A DNA stretch of 64,000 bases from the NCBI RefSeq assembly GCF_032854445.1, contig NC_088305.1, positions 23,483,901 through 23,547,900 of the forward strand, given 5' to 3'. Under the pieces are notes generated by a model. It saw only the letters and a program-made list of their open reading frames with translations, searched no databases and was not told the DNA's origin. Below are positions 36,401 through 45,891 of this stretch, one piece after another (position 1 is the first letter of the stretch; every line of letters starts with the position of its first letter). The DNA comes from Liolophura sinensis (lineage: Eukaryota; Mollusca; Polyplacophora; Chitonida; Chitonidae). Both the position numbers and the translations under genes were made by a program.

Positions 36401-39400
36401 GTACTTGTTGTAGTCATGTGGTCTCCAAGGAAGGTTACAGTGAGCAGATGGGTGAAGGATTACATGTACTTGTTGTAGTCATGTGGTCTCCAAGGAAGGT
36501 TACAGTGAGCAGATGGGTGAAGGAATACATGTACTTGTTGTAGTCATGTGGTCTCTAAGAAAGGTTACAGTGAGCAGATGGGTGTAGGAATACATGCACT
36601 TGTTGTAGCCATGGAACCTCTAAGGAAGGTTACATTGAGCAGATGGGTGAAGAAATACATGTACTTGTTGTAGCCTTTTGACCTCCAAGGAATGCTTCAG
36701 TGAGCAGATGGGTGTAGGAATACATGTATTTGTTGTAGTCGTGTGGTCTCCAAGGAAGGTTACAGTGAGCAGATGGGTGAAGAAATACATGTACTTGTTG
36801 TAGCCTTTTAACCTCCAAGAAAGGCTACAGTGAGCTGATGGGTGAAGGAATACATGTACTTGTTGTAATCGTGTGGTCTCCAAGGAAGGCTACAGTGATC
36901 AGATGGGTGAAGGAATACATGTACTTGTTGTGATCCGTGGTCTCCAAGAAAGGCTACGGTGAGCACATGGGTGAAGAAATACATGTACTTGTTGCAGTCA
37001 TGTTGTCTCCAAGGAAGGCTACAATGAGCAGATGGGTGAAGGAATACATGTACTTGTTGTGGATCTGTGGTCTTCAAGGAAGGATACAGTGAGCTTATGG
37101 GTGTTGGATTACATGTACTTGTTGCAGTCATGTGGTCTCCAAGGAAGGTTACAATGAGCAGACAGCTGAAAGAATACATGTACGTGTTGTAGTCATGTGG
37201 TCTCCAAGGAAGGTTACAGTGAGCAGATGGGTGAAGAAAGACATGTACTTGTTGTAGTTATGTGATCTCCAATGAAGGCTACAGTGAGCAGATGGGTGAA
37301 GGAACACATGTACTTGTTGTAGTCATGTGACCTCCAATGAAGGTTACATTGAACAGATGGGTGTAGGAATACATGTATTTGATGAGGCCTTTTGACCTCC
37401 AAGGAAGGCTACAGTGAACAGATGGGTGTAGGTATACATGTACTTGTTGTAGCCATGTGACCTCCAATGAAGGTTAGAGTGAGCAGATGGGTGAAGGAAT
37501 ACATGTATTTGTTGTAGCCATGTGACCTACAAGGAAGGTTAGAGTGAGCAGATGGGTGAAGGAAAACATGTACTTGTTGTAGTCATGCGGTCTAAGGAAG
37601 GTTACAGTGAGGAGATGGGTGAAGGAATACATGGACTTGTTGTAGTCATGTGGCCTCCAATGAAGGTTACAGTGAGCAAATGGGTGAAGGAACAAATGTA
37701 CTTGTTGTTGTTTTGTTGTTGTTGTTGTTTGTTTTTTGCAAAGTCTTGGCCCTGCTACTTCAATTAAACTACCCATTAGTGATAAAAATAAAACTTAAAA
37801 TATTATTAAAACAAAGACTTACCGGGTTTACACTCAGCATTACATCCCCCGCAGTAATTGGCTCTGTGGAGAAACACAGTTGCAAAACGTAAAAACAGTT
37901 TGAGACAGGAGATATGTTGAAAACATTTCAGCGACGAAAGTTTTGTCCGTTTAAGAAATACTGACTCTTTGTCCAGTCATTGATATTGATTTTAGACCAG
38001 TAAATTTGAAATAGTTGAAATTTTACACCAAGACGCTGCAGGCGTCTGGGGTCTAAATATCTATTCTGCTATACCTACTTCAAACTTTTACATATTTATT
38101 CCACACAAAAGTGACGCAAACGAAGGGCAAATTACACAACCGTCCTCCCCCATGTTGCTGCTGTCTCTCGCCCACTGTCAACACCTGTTCGAGAGCGTTA
38201 TGGAAAGGCCAATACGCACAAGAAAGAGGAGGTGAAGTTTGTGTTGGCAGCAAATCATTTTGTCTTTATGTGTTTCTTTAATTCTTAATCAGCTCTTTAA
38301 TACATATAGATTAACACCAGAAATAAATGTTATCCTATGTATGAACTGGGGTGAGTTTGTTGTCGTCTGGATTAAAGAATTTCATGGCCTAAACACTTGT
38401 CAACCCCCTGGTGTGAAATGGTGTCGTCCAAGGTGGAGTGTTGTAATGCAGGTATGTTCCGAAGCGTGCGTCTCTGATTTTAGGCCCGTTGAGTGAGTGA
38501 GTGAGTGCTTGGGGTTTAACGTCGTACACAACAATTTCTCAGTTATATGACGACGAAGGAATCATTAGGGTGTATGTACGTGTAATGTGCCTCCTTGTTG
38601 CAGGACGGATTTCCACCGCTCTTTTATTTAGTGCTGCTTCACGGATACGACATACCGAAGGCAAGTAAGCCGCCCCGCCCGAGCCATTATACTGATACGG
38701 GTCAACCAGTCATTGCACTATCCCCTTCATGCTGAACGCCAAGCGAGGAAGTTACAACTTCCTCTTTTAAAGTCTTACGTGTAACTCGATCAAGGATTGA
38801 TTCTAGATCTACCGGTCCCGAAGCGGACGCTCTACCAACTTAGGCCCGTTGAAATTCAACGTAGCGTGTAGTAGAGAAATCCCAAGGATAATAAAATTTG
38901 GATTTTGCATAAAAACTCCCCTTCATTGATTTTTTTAAAATTTGGTGTTTTAGGACATACCTAAGAATATTTTCATTTACAGCGGGCAGCATTATGGTGA
39001 GAGGAAACCGGACAGAGCCTGGTGGGAGCTCACGACCATCAGCAAGTTCCATGCATTAATGCCTTTGTAAAGATAACTTAATACTTTCTATCTACACTGA
39101 TACACACGTTACGGTCTTTTATATTTTTTTATAATATTTTTGTGATGTGGAGAAAAACTCAATTACTTACACGCATGTTGTCCCAGCCGGGCATGTGGCA
39201 CTCCAACACGGATCCACAAAGCAGTTGACACGAGGCTTGTCAGGGGGACAATCTGAGATTGCATGTTCAAGAAAAAACAAGGAACTTAACTGACTTCCTC
39301 TACAAATAATCTTGAGCTTATTAAGAGGTGGGTTTGGAACATTTCAACTGAGTGGTGTCTTTCTGGATGTACCATTACGCTTGCATCTTTCGGTTGGCTT

Positions 39401-42400
39401 TACATTAACTATAATTTAGGAGAAAATTTGTATTATTTGATGTGCCCTTGACGCCATAATCAAGAATTGTCCTCTTACACATGTGCTACAAAGGTCAGAT
39501 TTATAACGAGATGGAACCGCACTGCCCCGAGGTCACAGTTATGATACTGGAAAAGAAACCCAGTGAAAAGACGAATACTGTATGACATGAATTATTCGGT
39601 GACTTCATTGTTTGCCGCGGGTCATTCATCCTACGTACCCACCGGTATGCTAGCGGATCACAGGTGTTCAGGTGACGAGTAACGGGTGTTCAAGAGACGC
39701 ACTAATTTCGCAGACTCCACTGGTAATACACCACTGGCTGCTTCACTAATCGGGATTTGAAATCCGATCTCTACGTCCGAAGTGTAGCTCTCTACCATTT
39801 GAGCAATTGGTTACTCCTCGCTGGCTATTATTGCTATAATAGCGTCCTTTGTTTCAACCAATTAAACAACTAAAGATAAACTTTTTTTTCATTTTCAGTA
39901 TAGCGGATTAAATTTCACGAGCTACTGGATTGATTTTTCAAGGAAATTTGCTGCTTGCAATAATCAGAAATATCTATTAAAGCTTCTTGTAGAATATGTT
40001 CAGTAAAATGTGAGAGTAAAAGCCGTGTTGAGAAATATCATTTTCCTTGCGTCCCTCAAAAGATCAAGTTCTGCTGGTAAAAAGTGTTTGAAGACTATAT
40101 CAACACATAAATTTGCAGCATTCTTTCAGGCTAAAGTAAGTTAACTTATTGGGTACCTCTAAACCCTGTTCGAAAAACTTACTAAATCGGTTTATGCGAA
40201 TCTAAATGACAATACGAAATAAAAGTTCGCGGTAAACCTATGTAGATTGTCACGGTCTCGTGTGTAACGGACAACATCTGAAGACCTTCATATAAGACCA
40301 CATCAATATCGCAAATCTATTAGTGAAATACATAGTTTCACAAGCCTATACATGTGCATCTCATACGGATTAATTACGGTGAATTTCAATATTTACAAAA
40401 ATTTGTCCAACTTTAGTCGCTAAAACTGCGATTTCATGAAACCAATGACTGTTGCCAAACAATGAAACCACTGTGTAAGTCAGTTACCGCCTTTGGTTTC
40501 GGTGTACAAACTAGATGATCGCCCAGATGATAACTTTAGGTGGTAACTGTAACATACGTGCAGAAACCTTCGCTTCTAGAGACAGTCAATTGTTCGAAAG
40601 TATGTGTGCTCAGTTAAGTTAAGGAGTCAGTTTAGGAAGGATTCAGTGAATTTGTACACACATGTACAGAATGACCCAGCAGCCTGTCACTAATGCCGTC
40701 GCTGTGAGTTCAAGTCCAGCTCATGCTGACTTCCTCTCCGTCTGTACGAGGAACGGTCTGGCAGCAACCTGCGGATAGTCGTGGTCTCTGCCAGGTTTCA
40801 TGCCACAGCTGACTGGCGTTGTATAAGTGAGATACTCTTGAGTTCGGCCTAAAACACCTCTAAATAACTGAATATGTATATGCTCCGAAAGTAGTCGATG
40901 TAAACTTATAGAATATAGAATTAATTAATGGACTCGATTTTGTGTTACCTACCTGGGGCAATTTTAGCAACAGACTCTGCACCAGCGTCTGGAAAAAAGA
41001 TAAAACACGACAGTTAGCCGGGAAAAAGCCCGACACGACTAGCATACTGATTCTCAATTACTCGTTTAGAACATATCTTGCGTCCTTCCATCATCATTGG
41101 AAACTGTCGGGTGCTACTCTTTGTATGAAGCCCTGTTAAGCCCTTACTTTACTTTCTCACGTCTTTGGCCGTTTTGTTAAACCTTGATTTGTAAACTGAG
41201 CTTGCTATTATTGACCTAGAACGTTCATTTTGGTTGACGGTTGGTATATGAATGTCTTTTTCGACGCATAGATTATCGTGCACTACTTGTGGATCAAGGT
41301 CAAGGGTAGTCAGCAATACTGGAGACCTGTGGCTAAAACAGCCAACAGCTTTATGAACTACTGTAACAAACAGAGGATGTCATGAAGTAGAGGAAATCAA
41401 GAACGCGTTTAACCAAAATAATTTCTTGATCCTGAATATTATTAGAGAACACAAACAAGGAGTCGATCAGACGAATGTCATTTCCGACAATCATATGCAA
41501 CTCTTAGACCCTGAAGGAGCCTTCCAAGCCTAAAACAGCATAAAACACCATTTCCATGGAATAATAATGAAATCTAAATAACAAAAAAAGCTAAATTCAA
41601 TACATATGAAAGAAGGCATCATCAGTTTTCACTGATGAAGAAAACACAGTCGATTTTCTAGTCATACCATTTTCATTAACATTACCAACCTGTAAGCCAT
41701 GAAAAGTTTCCAGGTAGAATATAACTATTTGAATATAAGTCGTTTTTATTGCAACTCTTAAAAGCACCATGTTGATGTAATAAACACGAATGTTTATATA
41801 ACCTATAACCCCGTGTTAAGCACGCAAACATGGCAATAAACCTTTCCGAACTGTCAGTCAAGACAACGCAACTGACCAATCTTAAGCAGTATTGTTGTAA
41901 ATAGGTCAACCGGATGCTCAACACATCGGTTAAAATGTTCAATCTTTCTGTGACGTCATGACGTCTCAACTTCTTACACCGGGAGTGGAATAAAGTGTAC
42001 GGTTGTCACGAGGCGGAATGGTGGGACATTGGATGTGTTGGATCCATCCATTACGAGACAGCGCTCGGTTGTTCAAAAGCGTACTAAAAGTTAAGTCAGG
42101 CTTAAATCTAAATACCGGTCCAGGCCCTATACAAAACTACTAGCACTTTATATTACAGTTAATATTGAGCTTAACTGTTAATACACTTTTAAACAACTGT
42201 GCACAGATGTCCTGGGCGTTCTTAACCAGACTAATCCAGTCAAGGTTTCACTCCTGCCGTTTTTGTTAATGCTTAAATACACGTGGTACAAGATTATACC
42301 TCTTCGTATCACCGTGCCTTAAGCTGAATTATTAAAAAAAAATACACGCAGTCATGTCATCTGAAATTTATTAGACCTCACTAAAATTTTAATTTAGATA

Positions 42401-42866
42401 CAATCAATGTCAACATCAGAACCTACCAACACTTACTGGGTCATGAACCGAAAACATCAAGATCCGCTGGTCTCTGTTAACTATGCCATGTAGGAAAACA
42501 GGTCAAATGTATTCACGAGTCAGTAGGCTGTTGTCACTCGGTTGTATAAAGAGTTACTGAAAACTCAGATTTGTCAAATGCATCATTACAACATCGCCAT
42601 ATGGTGGTTGTTAACTATAGCTTAACAACAGTATAGCTTGATCTATTGAAATGCATGAAGAATAACGATAATTCATAAATAATGAATACAAACAAGAAAT
42701 GGAATGAATAAGGAGCTATTATTAAAATATCCAGCGTAATAAAAGCCTTCTTGGATAAAAAAGTCAAGGAAATCTCTTTTGCGTGTATGTGTTCATAGAT
42801 ATCGTACCTGTGACTGTCAGCAGCACAACAATAACAGGAAATAAAACCATGGTTTGTGATGTGTGG
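27316..42866 (-). CDS. Gene B: secreted Cys-rich protein with two CGGC and two VWC-like modules
   Basis: Nine exons: 42808-42866 (ATG at 42850), 40953-40988, 39171-39252, 37823-37863, 33965-34000, 32262-32343, 31267-31307, 28417-28533 and 27316-27458 (TAG at 27316-27318). The coding length is 621 nt, giving 206 aa, and every junction is in frame. Order: signal peptide, spacer plus DPC/CGGC module, the same spacer plus module again, then two VWC/pacifastin-like modules and a short tail ending KHTLS. It lacks the antistasin-like modules of genes A and C but shares the CGGC and VWC-like types and the split signal-peptide exon, so it is a shortened paralogue. The repeated exon triplet lies on a genomic tandem duplication. 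Likely extracellular; the target is unknown. Confidence 0.87.
27728..28322 (+). mobile_element. Two tandem SINEs with duplicated flank
   Basis: SINE copies at 27797-28029 and 28103-28320. Each is preceded by the same flank (GTGCGGCCAAAAG.TTCAGCTGCAGTCTTCAT), so a unit of about 302 bp (SINE plus flank) is duplicated. Both lie in gene B intron 8. Confidence 0.87.
28417..28533 (-). CDS. Gene B exon 8: VWC/pacifastin-like module
   Basis: Encodes GCFYGGVYHAVGTSF, then SCNTCFCTAGNIVGCTKIY. The sixth cysteine forms across the junction with the last exon. Phase 1-1. There is one copy only. Confidence 0.86.
28795..30660. repeat. 65-bp minisatellite, array 1 (about 28 copies; gene B intron 7)
   Basis: Unit TACATGTACTTGTTGTAGTC then ATGTGGTCTCCAAGGAAGGT and TACAGTGAGCAGATGGGTGA plus AGGAA. 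A 455-bp block (7 units) is repeated almost exactly at 29250-29690 and 29705-30145. The period is not a multiple of three, so open frames end after about three units. Confidence 0.96.
31139..31182. repeat. (TTG)n tract at module start
   Basis: Imperfect TTG repeats; the corresponding tract at 37703-37738 directly abuts minisatellite array 2. Confidence 0.9.
31267..31307 (-). CDS. Gene B exon 7: duplicated CGGCNA half (left module)
   Basis: Encodes ANYCGGCNAECKP, differing from exon 4 by one silent change. The donor is GTAAGT. The intron that follows contains the first 65-bp minisatellite. Confidence 0.85.
32024..32135 (-). mobile_element. Old SINE fragment, left module
   Basis: TTGGTGTTTTAGGACATACG then GGTGGGAGGAAACCGGGCAG. 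Shared with 38939-39050, so it predates the module duplication. Confidence 0.75.
32262..32343 (-). CDS. Gene B exon 6: duplicated DPC half (left module)
   Basis: Encodes CPPDKPRVNCFVDPCW, then SVKCPAGTTC. It differs from exon 3 at two residues (Val and Lys for Ala and Thr) plus one silent change. Confidence 0.85.
32840..32916 (-). mobile_element. tRNA-like sequence (SINE head), left module
   Basis: Minus strand has TGCTCAGATGGTAGAGAGC (A-box-like) and GATTTCAAATCCC (B-box-like) about 40 nt apart. The cloverleaf stems do not pair well, so it is a relic and not a working tRNA. Copy at 39750-39825. Confidence 0.55.
33806..33875 (+). mobile_element. SINE with internal 122-bp deletion, left module
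   Basis: AATGACCCAGCAGCCTCTCA ... GTTCAAGTCCAGCT joins directly to TCGGCCTAAAACAC. The right-module copy at 40668-40858 keeps the intervening 122 bp. Confidence 0.85.
33965..34000 (-). CDS. Gene B exon 5: duplicated spacer exon (left module)
   Basis: Second copy of DAGAESVAKIAP. Joining from exon 4 gives CKPDAGAE with no frame change. The splice signals are intact. Confidence 0.8.
34962..34974. promoter_or_regulatory. Overlapping CRE palindromes in gene B module, left
   Basis: TGACGTCATGACGTC, a perfect CRE followed by a second core; conserved at about 41951-41965 in the right module. It lies in intron sequence beside a spacer exon. Confidence 0.35.
35105..37705. repeat. 65-bp minisatellite, array 2 (about 37 copies; gene B intron 4)
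   Basis: Same unit as 28795-30660. It starts where the left module ends (AGTTAACACTGAGCAGGTGA) and stops at (TTG)n. Contains a SINE at 35450-35602. Confidence 0.96.
35450..35602 (-). mobile_element. SINE inserted in minisatellite array 2
   Basis: TTTGTTTGGTGTTTTACGCC then GGTAGGAGGAAACCGGGCAG and GGTTGCTGGGAGACCTGCTC; array units resume at GAATGGGTAAAGG. Confidence 0.88.
37823..37863 (-). CDS. Gene B exon 4: CGGCNA half (right module)
   Basis: Encodes ANYCGGCNAECKP. The acceptor is CTCCACAG and the donor is GTAAGT. It ends with a phase-1 G that joins either the next spacer exon or a VWC exon equally well. Confidence 0.87.
38493..38839 (-). mobile_element. Full-length second-family SINE with 13-bp target duplication
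   Basis: 347 bp, tRNA-like head at the right end (minus strand AGTTGGTAGAGCGTCCGCTT and B-box-like AATCAATCC), ending in (CACT)n. Flanked by TTAGGCCCGTTGA at 38480-38492 and 38840-38852. The left module has the empty site near 31925. Confidence 0.95.
39171..39252 (-). CDS. Gene B exon 3: DPC module half (right module)
   Basis: Encodes CPPDKPRVNCFVDPCW, then SATCPAGTTC. The corresponding left-module exon has SVKC in place of SATC. Confidence 0.87.
40668..40858 (+). mobile_element. tRNA-type SINE, right module
   Basis: Complete form of the element at 33806. It starts near the tRNA-derived GTGAGTTCAAGTCC and ends in the GAGTTCGGCCTAAAACACC tail. About 95 bp from spacer exon 40953. Confidence 0.85.
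40953..40988 (-). CDS. Gene B exon 2: spacer exon (right module)
   Basis: Encodes DAGAESVAKIAP, a non-cysteine linker between the signal peptide and the first DPC module. Phase 1-1. The donor is GTAGGT. The left-module copy at 33965 encodes the same residues, with one silent change. Confidence 0.82.
42808..42866 (-). CDS. Gene B exon 1: 5'UTR end and signal peptide
   Basis: Coding part 42808-42850 reads MVLFPVIVVLLTVT and splits Asp with the next exon. The acceptor TTTTTTCTTTTCTGCAG lies immediately upstream, leaving 16 nt of 5'UTR, so a non-coding first exon is expected to the right. The donor is GTACGA. Confidence 0.85.
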
Positions 42867-42902
42867 CTGCAGAAAAGAAAAAAGAACAACGCACATAAAT
42901 TA

Positions 42903-43122
42903 CTATTTATTTATTTTTTTGATTGGTGGTTTACGCCGTTTTTACGAATATTTCACTGATACGACGGTGACCAGCATTATGGTGGGAGGAAACCAGGCAG
43001 AGTCAGGCCTTCCCCCGTACGACCGGAACGGAAGAAAGCATAAGCTGGACGCGAACTCATCAACCGCATTGGTGAGAGATTCTTGGGTCATTGTGCCACG
43101 CTGGCGTGCTGGCCACCAACAA
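42903..43122 (-). mobile_element. tRNA-type SINE directly upstream of gene B exon 1
   Basis: TTGATTGGTGGTTTACGCCG, GGTGGGAGGAAACCAGGCAG, then AGCTGGACGCGAACTCATCA and the head block TTGGGTCATTGTGCCACGCT. About 37 bp from the exon 1 acceptor. Confidence 0.87.
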
Positions 43123-43197
43123 TTAAGAAAACAAATCTATATTTAAACATAGGATATATTTATTTAACTGCTTTTTTACTAAAAAAAATAAACCTAC

Positions 43198-43352
43198 CGG
43201 CAGTCAGGTTTATGAATCGAGGCCGAGAGAACCTCGGGGAGATCACCGTCCATTGTCTGCTAGTAGACTAACCTGCGTACTTACATCTGCAGTAGGACGA
43301 ATGGCAACCAGAGGGTTCTCTTGCCCTCGATTCATACTGCCATATGATTGTA
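43198..43352. mobile_element. Fold-back (inverted repeat) element
   Basis: The left arm TATGAATCGAGGCCGAGAGA and the reverse complement of the right arm TATGAATCGAGGGCAAGAGA match over about 27 bp, separated by about 75 bp. It could be a MITE; no clear target duplication. Confidence 0.5.
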
Positions 43353-43365
43353 TTGGAAAACGAGT

Positions 43366-43485
43366 TGGCCGGATGGTTAGCGGGCTATCGCAGCACAGTC
43401 CCTCTGGAGCCTCTCACCAGTGCCGTCACTGTGAGTTCAAGTTCACATCATTCTGGCCTCCTATCTGAGAAGGTCTTCCAGCCAT
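43366..43485 (+). mobile_element. SINE head fragment
   Basis: GGCCGGATGGTTAGCGGGCT (A-box-like) and GTGAGTTCAAGTTC (B-box-like), then the core GGTCTTCCAGCC; the rest is missing. It supplies the tRNA head of the common SINE family. Confidence 0.7.
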
Positions 43486-44119
43486 GTGCCATGCATATAC
43501 ATATAGTGCCCAAATTATACATGGACATATATCAACGTTGTTGTTTGCCTTACCTTTGCGTTCTAACGGATGGATTCTTGACAGGTTCTCCGATTTACTG
43601 TAAGTGAAACTTTCAACGTTACCACAAACACTTTTCTTGGTGATCAATGAATATTCATGAATCCTTTGCCTTTGAAGGTGAGGAAAGCTTGGAACGAGCC
43701 ATTTCCTTTATTTTCACCATTCATATCTCATTCTTTCGTGTATAGGCTACATTAAGATGTCATGTGCGTTAAATATTTTAAAAATGAAAGGTCAGATTTT
43801 TCTTTTGTGTTGAAGTAGCGCCGTCAGAACAGGATATTTCATGTGCCTTTGACGTGTCAGTTTCACAACAATGTCTTTATTCTGACCGTTGCCTCGGAGA
43901 TTTCTGATTGGCTGTGACGTAGCGTAAGCCAGATAAGGATGTACTGTTAAAAATACTAGTTACAAGGGCACATTAAAAAGCCGTTCAGTGACCTAAAAGT
44001 GTATATATTAAAAAGACATGACATGCTTCCTAACAAATTTGTTTATCACTAAGTTGGTGAGCGTCATGTAAAGGTTGGTGCCTATTCAAGCCTTGACCCC
44101 AAACTTGCGAGCAATGTTT

Positions 44120-44295
44120 GTTCGTATGTTCGCTTGAGGTTTTACGTCGTATTTAATTTTTCATTCATATGACGAGCCATTGCGTGTGTATATATATACT
44201 GTGTCTTCTTGTGACTGCGAGCCCATGCCATCAAAGTCCAGCCGTCACCGAAGTATGACGCGACCCGGAATTGACCACTGGACTCCCGACTTCGA
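44120..44295 (-). mobile_element. Third SINE-like repeat
   Basis: GAGGTTTTACGTCGTATTTA then CATTCATATGACGAGCC, TGTGACTGCGAGCCCATGCC and CACCGAAGTATGACGCG. It resembles repeats I associate with molluscan genomes; single copy here. Confidence 0.5.
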
Positions 44296-44299
44296 CGAT

Positions 44300-45835
44300 A
44301 TAGCTGTAAAATTACCGCTTTTTCATTTCTTGTTAACTAAATTCTAAGGGCAGAATGTCAAGAAGTTTCCTCTTATGTTACAAGTGTCGTATTTAAGGGT
44401 AAGGTAGATGCACTTGACAAAACCTTCTGACTTCAAGCAGCAGTCGAGCTGGCGAGAACTGGAGCTGAAGCTGCGATGTCAGTGGTCAGAGACCGATCAG
44501 GTGGTGTGAGGACATGGCTTTGTTCAATGTGTGAACACCATGCCAAATATATCCAGCAGCCATGACTCCCCAGACAGTACATATGTACCCATGTGACTAT
44601 GGTAGGCCTATTTGGTCTGTTTCCGTACGTTGAACGCCGTAAGACAATGGTGAAGCACAAAAAATGGCAAAGTACAAAAATCAACAAATCTTTAAGACAT
44701 GAATGCAGTTTATCAACCATAAATCAAGTACATATAAAACAATTCCGAAACAAGTCCAGAGGGAAAAATAAGTTAACGTAATATGATATATGTACCAGAA
44801 AATTGAAAAACAAAGACATAAGTGAAAATGTACAAAAATACTTCGGGCACATACCAAAGTGTATTTATCAGCTACATCCTCCTAAACAAAGTTGTAGTAA
44901 TACCCAGTTTACAAAAGTTTAGAAAAGATAGTTATAGATTTCTCACAATGAACTGAGGAGTTTTTTCATGTTGTCATTTATTCCTTACATACTTACTTCT
45001 CACTATGTACCTAACGCCTCATATATACACATATGGGCTAGCGAATTCTGTTTTAGGTATACAAGATTCGATTGCCAAATATACCGCGCTCACACAATGC
45101 GACTGATCGTGCTCGCTCGCCGAATTCGACAAGTGGAAAGACAACAGGATAAGCCTATCTCACGTGATGGGATTTATATTATGCTAAACTATTGTATGAA
45201 ATAGCGCATATTCTATTTTCACTCGTCCAGCCGAATTCCACCGGTCTACTCGAAGGTCGCGCCGTCTCAACGCGGCTTGACTGATCCACATCAGTCGCGC
45301 ATTGCGCGTTTGCACACGGTACTCTTTTTGACGACTATCCCATGTTTGTGTAACATTTATCTTCCACTGTTCTCATTTCAACTGATAACCAGAGTGCCTT
45401 GAATGAATATAATGTTTTAACTTGTGTCACATCACATATGGAGAATTGTGACTCAGTGTGTAACTATATGTTGGTCTTCAAAAACATTAACATGCTGCTG
45501 TCGTAAACCTTTCAATCAACACATTGCGAAACGAGTTCATAAAGAGAGACCCTTAGGTGTGTAAAGACTGAGTTGATATAAACATTACATTATGTTTCTG
45601 CGCACATAGTCTCATACATTTCTGATGAAATATTGTCTCATAGCACCACTAGAGATAATGTCCTGTAGCATCTTTACTAGGGAAAATAACATAATGTTCA
45701 AAAAAAAAAAATAAGTTAACAATGAAAAGAAAATATTCCTGAATTGTCTTAAATGTTCACTGGATTAAACTCTTGATAGTAGAGTAGAAGTAGCCCGACA
45801 GTAAATGTGTGTCCCTCTTTTCACCGACTCCAGGG
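44300..45835. other. Gene C to gene B interval, no gene seen
   Basis: Should hold the gene C 3'UTR and, farther left, the unseen first exon and promoter of gene B. GC-rich palindromic blocks (CAATGCGACTGAT and ATCAGTCGCGCATTG) lie at about 45095 and 45285. Confidence 0.45.
44977..44982 (-). terminator. Candidate polyadenylation signal of gene C
   Basis: Minus-strand AATAAA about 860 bp beyond the stop. An AGTAAA variant lies nearer, around 45672. Which is used cannot be told from sequence. Confidence 0.25.
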
Positions 45836-45839
45836 GAGA

Positions 45840-45891
45840 CTACTGGGCCAGGAACCACCAGACACAGTCAGCGTAGCAGTTGCAGTATCGC
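45840..45891 (-). CDS. Gene C exon 17: terminal YCNC half and stop
   Basis: Completes Lys and then reads RYCNCYADCVWWFLAQ followed by TAG. YCNCYADC aligns with YCGGCNAKC of the other modules, with one residue lost between the cysteines. The acceptor is CTTTCCAG. The phase fits only as the last exon. Confidence 0.82.

Larger units (their letters stand above)
37705..42094. repeat. Gene B module duplication, right copy
   Basis: Contains exons 2-4 of gene B and carries the SINE insertion at 38493-38839. It lacks about 50 bp present around 33090-33140 of the left copy. Confidence 0.93.

Noticed and set aside
28795-37705. Many minus-strand open frames of 60-120 codons
   Set aside because: They follow the 65-bp array, changing frame each unit and stopping about every three units.
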